Source: Candidatus Aciduliprofundum sp. (GTDB taxonomy: Archaea > Thermoplasmatota > Thermoplasmata > Thermoplasmatales > Aciduliprofundaceae). From it: a DNA stretch of 6,464 nucleotides. A model generated the notes under the pieces. That model saw nothing but the letters and a program-made list of their open reading frames with translations. It had not been told where the DNA came from and searched no databases. Each line of letters begins with the position of its first letter. Position 1 is the stretch's first letter. The translations under genes were made by a program, and so were the position numbers. The DNA is taken from assembly GCA_015523135.1 (NCBI GenBank), contig WAKY01000160.1:1-6464 (forward strand), in the 5' to 3' direction. Below are positions 4,171 through 6,464 of this stretch, piece after piece.

Positions 4171-6464
4171 ATGAGTGGATCTATGGCTATCGGTATGGGA
4201 AAGATTGAAAGGGAAATGGAAAAAAGAAGAAATTCTGTAAGGCCTATTAATCAGAGAATTGCAAAGCTAAGGGAAGAAAGTGTGAATACTGAAGTAAAAA
4301 TTTCATCTGAAAGAGCGAAGTTGGTAACTGAATTCTACAAAAAAGAAATGGGAAAGGGAAAATCCATACCTGTGCAGAGGGCTTTAGCATTTAAATATTT
4401 AATGGAAAATGTTAGTCTGCCTGTTGAGGACGGGCAGCTCATAGTGGGAATAAGGGGTACAGGGGTGAATGAAGTACCCACTTATCCCGAAATAAATGTT
4501 TACTCTTTAGATGATTTGGAATTATTGAATGAGAGGGAAAATATGCCATATAGGGTGGATGAAGAGACTAAGAAAATATATGAGAAAGAGGTTATACCTT
4601 TCTGGAAAGGTCGTGCAATGAGGGATATAATTTTTGAAAATCTCCCGCAAGAGTGGATGGACGCCTATGAATCTGGAGTTTGGACTGAGTTTATGGAGCA
4701 GCGTTCTCCCGGGCATACTGCAGGAGGAGAGAGAATATTTAAGATGGGAATTTTAGACATAAAGAAGGAGATAAAGAAGGAAATGCAAGAGTTAAAGCCA
4801 GAGGAGCCAGAGTATTATGAGAAGATGGAAGAGTTAAAAGCAATGGACATTGTGGCAGATGCAATAGTGATTTACGCTCATAGGTATGCTGAGAAATTAC
4901 AAAATATGGCGAAAAATGAGAGAGATGGGAAGAGAAGGAAAGAGCTGGAAGAGATGGCAAAAATATGTAGATGGGTTCCTGAGCATGCTCCAAGAACATT
5001 TTGGGAAGCCCTTCAGCATTACTGGTTCATTCATGTTGGAGTAACTTATGAGACAAATCCATGGGATTCCTTCAATCCTGGGAGAATTGATCAAAATTTA
5101 TATCCATTTTACGAGAAGGATGTAAAAGAGGGAAGATTGAATAGAGAAAGAGCCAAGGAATTATTTCAAGCTTTTTGGCTCAAGTTTAACAACCAGCCCG
5201 CTGTTCCAAAAGTTGGTGTTACGGCGGAAGAGAGTTTTACCTATAATGATTTTTCAAAATTGAATGTTGGAGGATTGACCAAGGATGGCTATGATGGAGT
5301 CAATGAGCTCTCTTATTTAATTTTGGAAGTTCTTAGTGAGATGAGAACATTGCAGCCAAATACAGCGGTGCTGATAAGCAATAGAAATCCCGATAGATTT
5401 CTTATAGAGGCATTGAAGGTTGTAGGTCCTGGATTTGGTGAGCCACCTTTTTTCAACTACGATGAGCTCATCGTTAGAATGCTAAGGCAGGGAAAGAGCT
5501 TAGAGGATGCCCGCACCTCTGGAGTTAGTGGATGCGTTGAAAGTGGTGCATTTGGAAAAGAGGCATACATTTTAACAGGTTATTTCAACCTCCCAAAGAT
5601 TTTGGAAATAACCCTTCACAATGGAGTAGATCCTCGTACAGGAAAGAAGGTAGGTATAGAAACAGGGGATGCTAGGGAATTTAGGAACTTTGAAGAACTA
5701 TGGAACGCTTTTTTAAAGCAAGTCAGATATTTCTTAGACATAAAGATGAGGGGCAATGATATAATTGAAACCCTATATGCAAAATATCTGCCTGTGCCAT
5801 TCCTCTCTCTATGGATAGAAGATTGTGTGAAGAATGCAAAGGATTACAATGCGGGAGGTGCTAGATACAATACTCAGTACATTCAAGTTGTGGGCCTAGG
5901 AACATTGACTGATTCTTTGGTATCTATCAAATACAATGTCTTTGACAAGAAATTCTTCAAGATGGAGGAGGTCATTAAGGCCCTAGATAATAATTTTAAG
6001 GGTTATGAGCTTATGCGTCAGAGATTTCTTAACAGGACACCAAAATTTGGAAATGATGATGATTACGCTGATGAAATAGCCAAAAAAATTGTAGATGCTA
6101 TGGTTGACATGATTGAAAGTTATCATCCATCACCAATTAGAAAAGCATCTAAGAGGGCATATTTTCTACCTACCACTGTACATGTTTATTTTGGAAAGGT
6201 TACTGGAGCAACACCAGATGGTAGGATTGCTGGATATCCCGTCTCTGAAGGAATATCTCCTGTTCAAGGTATGGATAGAAAAGGCATAGCTGCCGTTTTT
6301 CGCACTGTTGCCAAATGTGACTGGGCAAAGACAGGAGGTGCACTTCTCAATCAAAAGCTAACTGGTGACCTTTTGGAAAATGAGGAAAATATCAAGAAAT
6401 TAGCAGCTTTAATAAGAAATTTCTTCAGATGGGGAGGCCACCATGTGCAGTTCAATGTTGTTAG
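4171..6464 (+). CDS. Glycyl radical enzyme, probable 4-hydroxyproline dehydratase (HypD-like), 3'-truncated by window edge
   Basis: The frame is open from the ATG at 4171 to the window end (764 residues). It encodes a PFL-like glycyl radical enzyme: an oxygen-sensitive cytosolic enzyme in which a backbone glycyl radical generates a thiyl radical on the active-site cysteine. The cysteine is Cys455 in SGCVESG, with Glu457 after it, as in the dehydratase branch. Compared by eye with C. difficile HypD as I remember it (789 residues), the pocket residues correspond: Phe152/Phe174, His160/His182, Asp278/Asp299, Ser334/Ser355, Asp339/Asp360, Phe340/Phe361, Cys434/Cys455, Glu436/Glu457, Tyr450/Tyr471, Thr645/Thr668 (HypD/this protein). 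HypD dehydrates trans-4-hydroxy-L-proline to pyrroline-5-carboxylate. The C-terminal GGHHVQFNVV block is present. By the HypD alignment the radical glycine (RVxGY) should lie about 24 residues past the edge, giving about 812 residues in total. The N-terminus is about 21 residues longer than HypD. HplG-like action on 4-hydroxy-D-proline or another substrate remains possible. The activase gene is not in the window. Confidence 0.93.
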   Translation, partial: MSGSMAIGMGKIEREMEKRRNSVRPINQRIAKLREESVNTEVKISSERAKLVTEFYKKEMGKGKSIPVQRALAFKYLMENVSLPVEDGQLIVGIRGTGVNEVPTYPEINVYSLDDLELLNERENMPYRVDEETKKIYEKEVIPFWKGRAMRDIIFENLPQEWMDAYESGVWTEFMEQRSPGHTAGGERIFKMGILDIKKEIKKEMQELKPEEPEYYEKMEELKAMDIVADAIVIYAHRYAEKLQNMAKNERDGKRRKELEEMAKICRWVPEHAPRTFWEALQHYWFIHVGVTYETNPWDSFNPGRIDQNLYPFYEKDVKEGRLNRERAKELFQAFWLKFNNQPAVPKVGVTAEESFTYNDFSKLNVGGLTKDGYDGVNELSYLILEVLSEMRTLQPNTAVLISNRNPDRFLIEALKVVGPGFGEPPFFNYDELIVRMLRQGKSLEDARTSGVSGCVESGAFGKEAYILTGYFNLPKILEITLHNGVDPRTGKKVGIETGDAREFRNFEELWNAFLKQVRYFLDIKMRGNDIIETLYAKYLPVPFLSLWIEDCVKNAKDYNAGGARYNTQYIQVVGLGTLTDSLVSIKYNVFDKKFFKMEEVIKALDNNFKGYELMRQRFLNRTPKFGNDDDYADEIAKKIVDAMVDMIESYHPSPIRKASKRAYFLPTTVHVYFGKVTGATPDGRIAGYPVSEGISPVQGMDRKGIAAVFRTVAKCDWAKTGGALLNQKLTGDLLENEENIKKLAALIRNFFRWGGHHVQFNVV

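Noticed and set aside
4759..4782. 12-nt imperfect tandem repeat (ATAAAGAAGGAG/A)
   Set aside because: It encodes a repeated Ile-Lys-Lys-Glu in a charged helix of the glycyl radical enzyme; this is codon-level repetition and not a DNA element.
4522..5094. Minus-strand open frames opposite the glycyl radical enzyme gene
   Set aside because: They are short, low-complexity (Ser/Pro/Leu-rich complement of Lys/Glu codons) and fully opposite a strongly conserved coding sequence.
4171..6464. Pyruvate formate-lyase (pflB) as the identity of the glycyl radical enzyme
   Set aside because: PFL has two adjacent active-site cysteines; here a single Cys is followed by Val-Glu (GCVE), as in the dehydratase branch.

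Overview
This window looks like a piece of an archaeal genome. The evidence is indirect. There is AT-rich DNA with many AGA/AGG arginine and ATA isoleucine codons. A TATA-like element (TTAAATAA) lies about 25 nt before an ATG that lacks a Shine-Dalgarno sequence, which is the layout of a leaderless archaeal gene. Other genes have strong AAGGAGG-type ribosome sites. A peptide-fermenting anaerobe of the Thermoplasmata / Aciduliprofundum type would fit, but that placement is a guess from style and not a demonstrated match. All genes are on the + strand and coding density is high. No RNA gene, CRISPR array, IS element or integrase is visible.

Layout: (1) About 2-1502 holds an ABC exporter pair: an ATPase missing its first residues at the window edge and an ABC-2 permease that overlaps it by 14 nt. 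(2) 1503-1580 is a short intergenic region with a T-rich tract, an inverted repeat and a TATA-like element; it probably ends the ABC unit and starts the next. (3) 1581-2567 encodes a carrier of the ACR3 / bile-acid:sodium symporter superfamily that keeps the ACR3 cysteine but seems to have Gln where ACR3 has its conserved C-terminal Glu. (4) 2582-3607 encodes an M20-family zinc peptidase / amino-acylase with all metal ligands. (5) 3608-4117 encodes a DUF4125-type protein that starts on the base after the M20 stop codon. (6) 4171 to the window end encodes most of a glycyl radical enzyme, 764 residues visible. It lacks the last ~50 residues, including the radical glycine, only because the window stops.

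The main result is the glycyl radical enzyme. By eye, against the Clostridioides difficile trans-4-hydroxy-L-proline dehydratase (HypD) as I remember it, it keeps essentially every substrate-pocket residue reported for HypD, at a near-constant offset of 21-23 residues. The most economical reading is a (hydroxy)proline-type dehydratase or close relative in a peptide-degrading locus. An M20 hydrolase would release amino acids, the glycyl radical enzyme would process one, and a DUF4125 protein of unknown role sits just upstream. The radical-SAM activase and a pyrroline-5-carboxylate reductase, both needed for that pathway, are not in the window; the region after 6464 is where to look.
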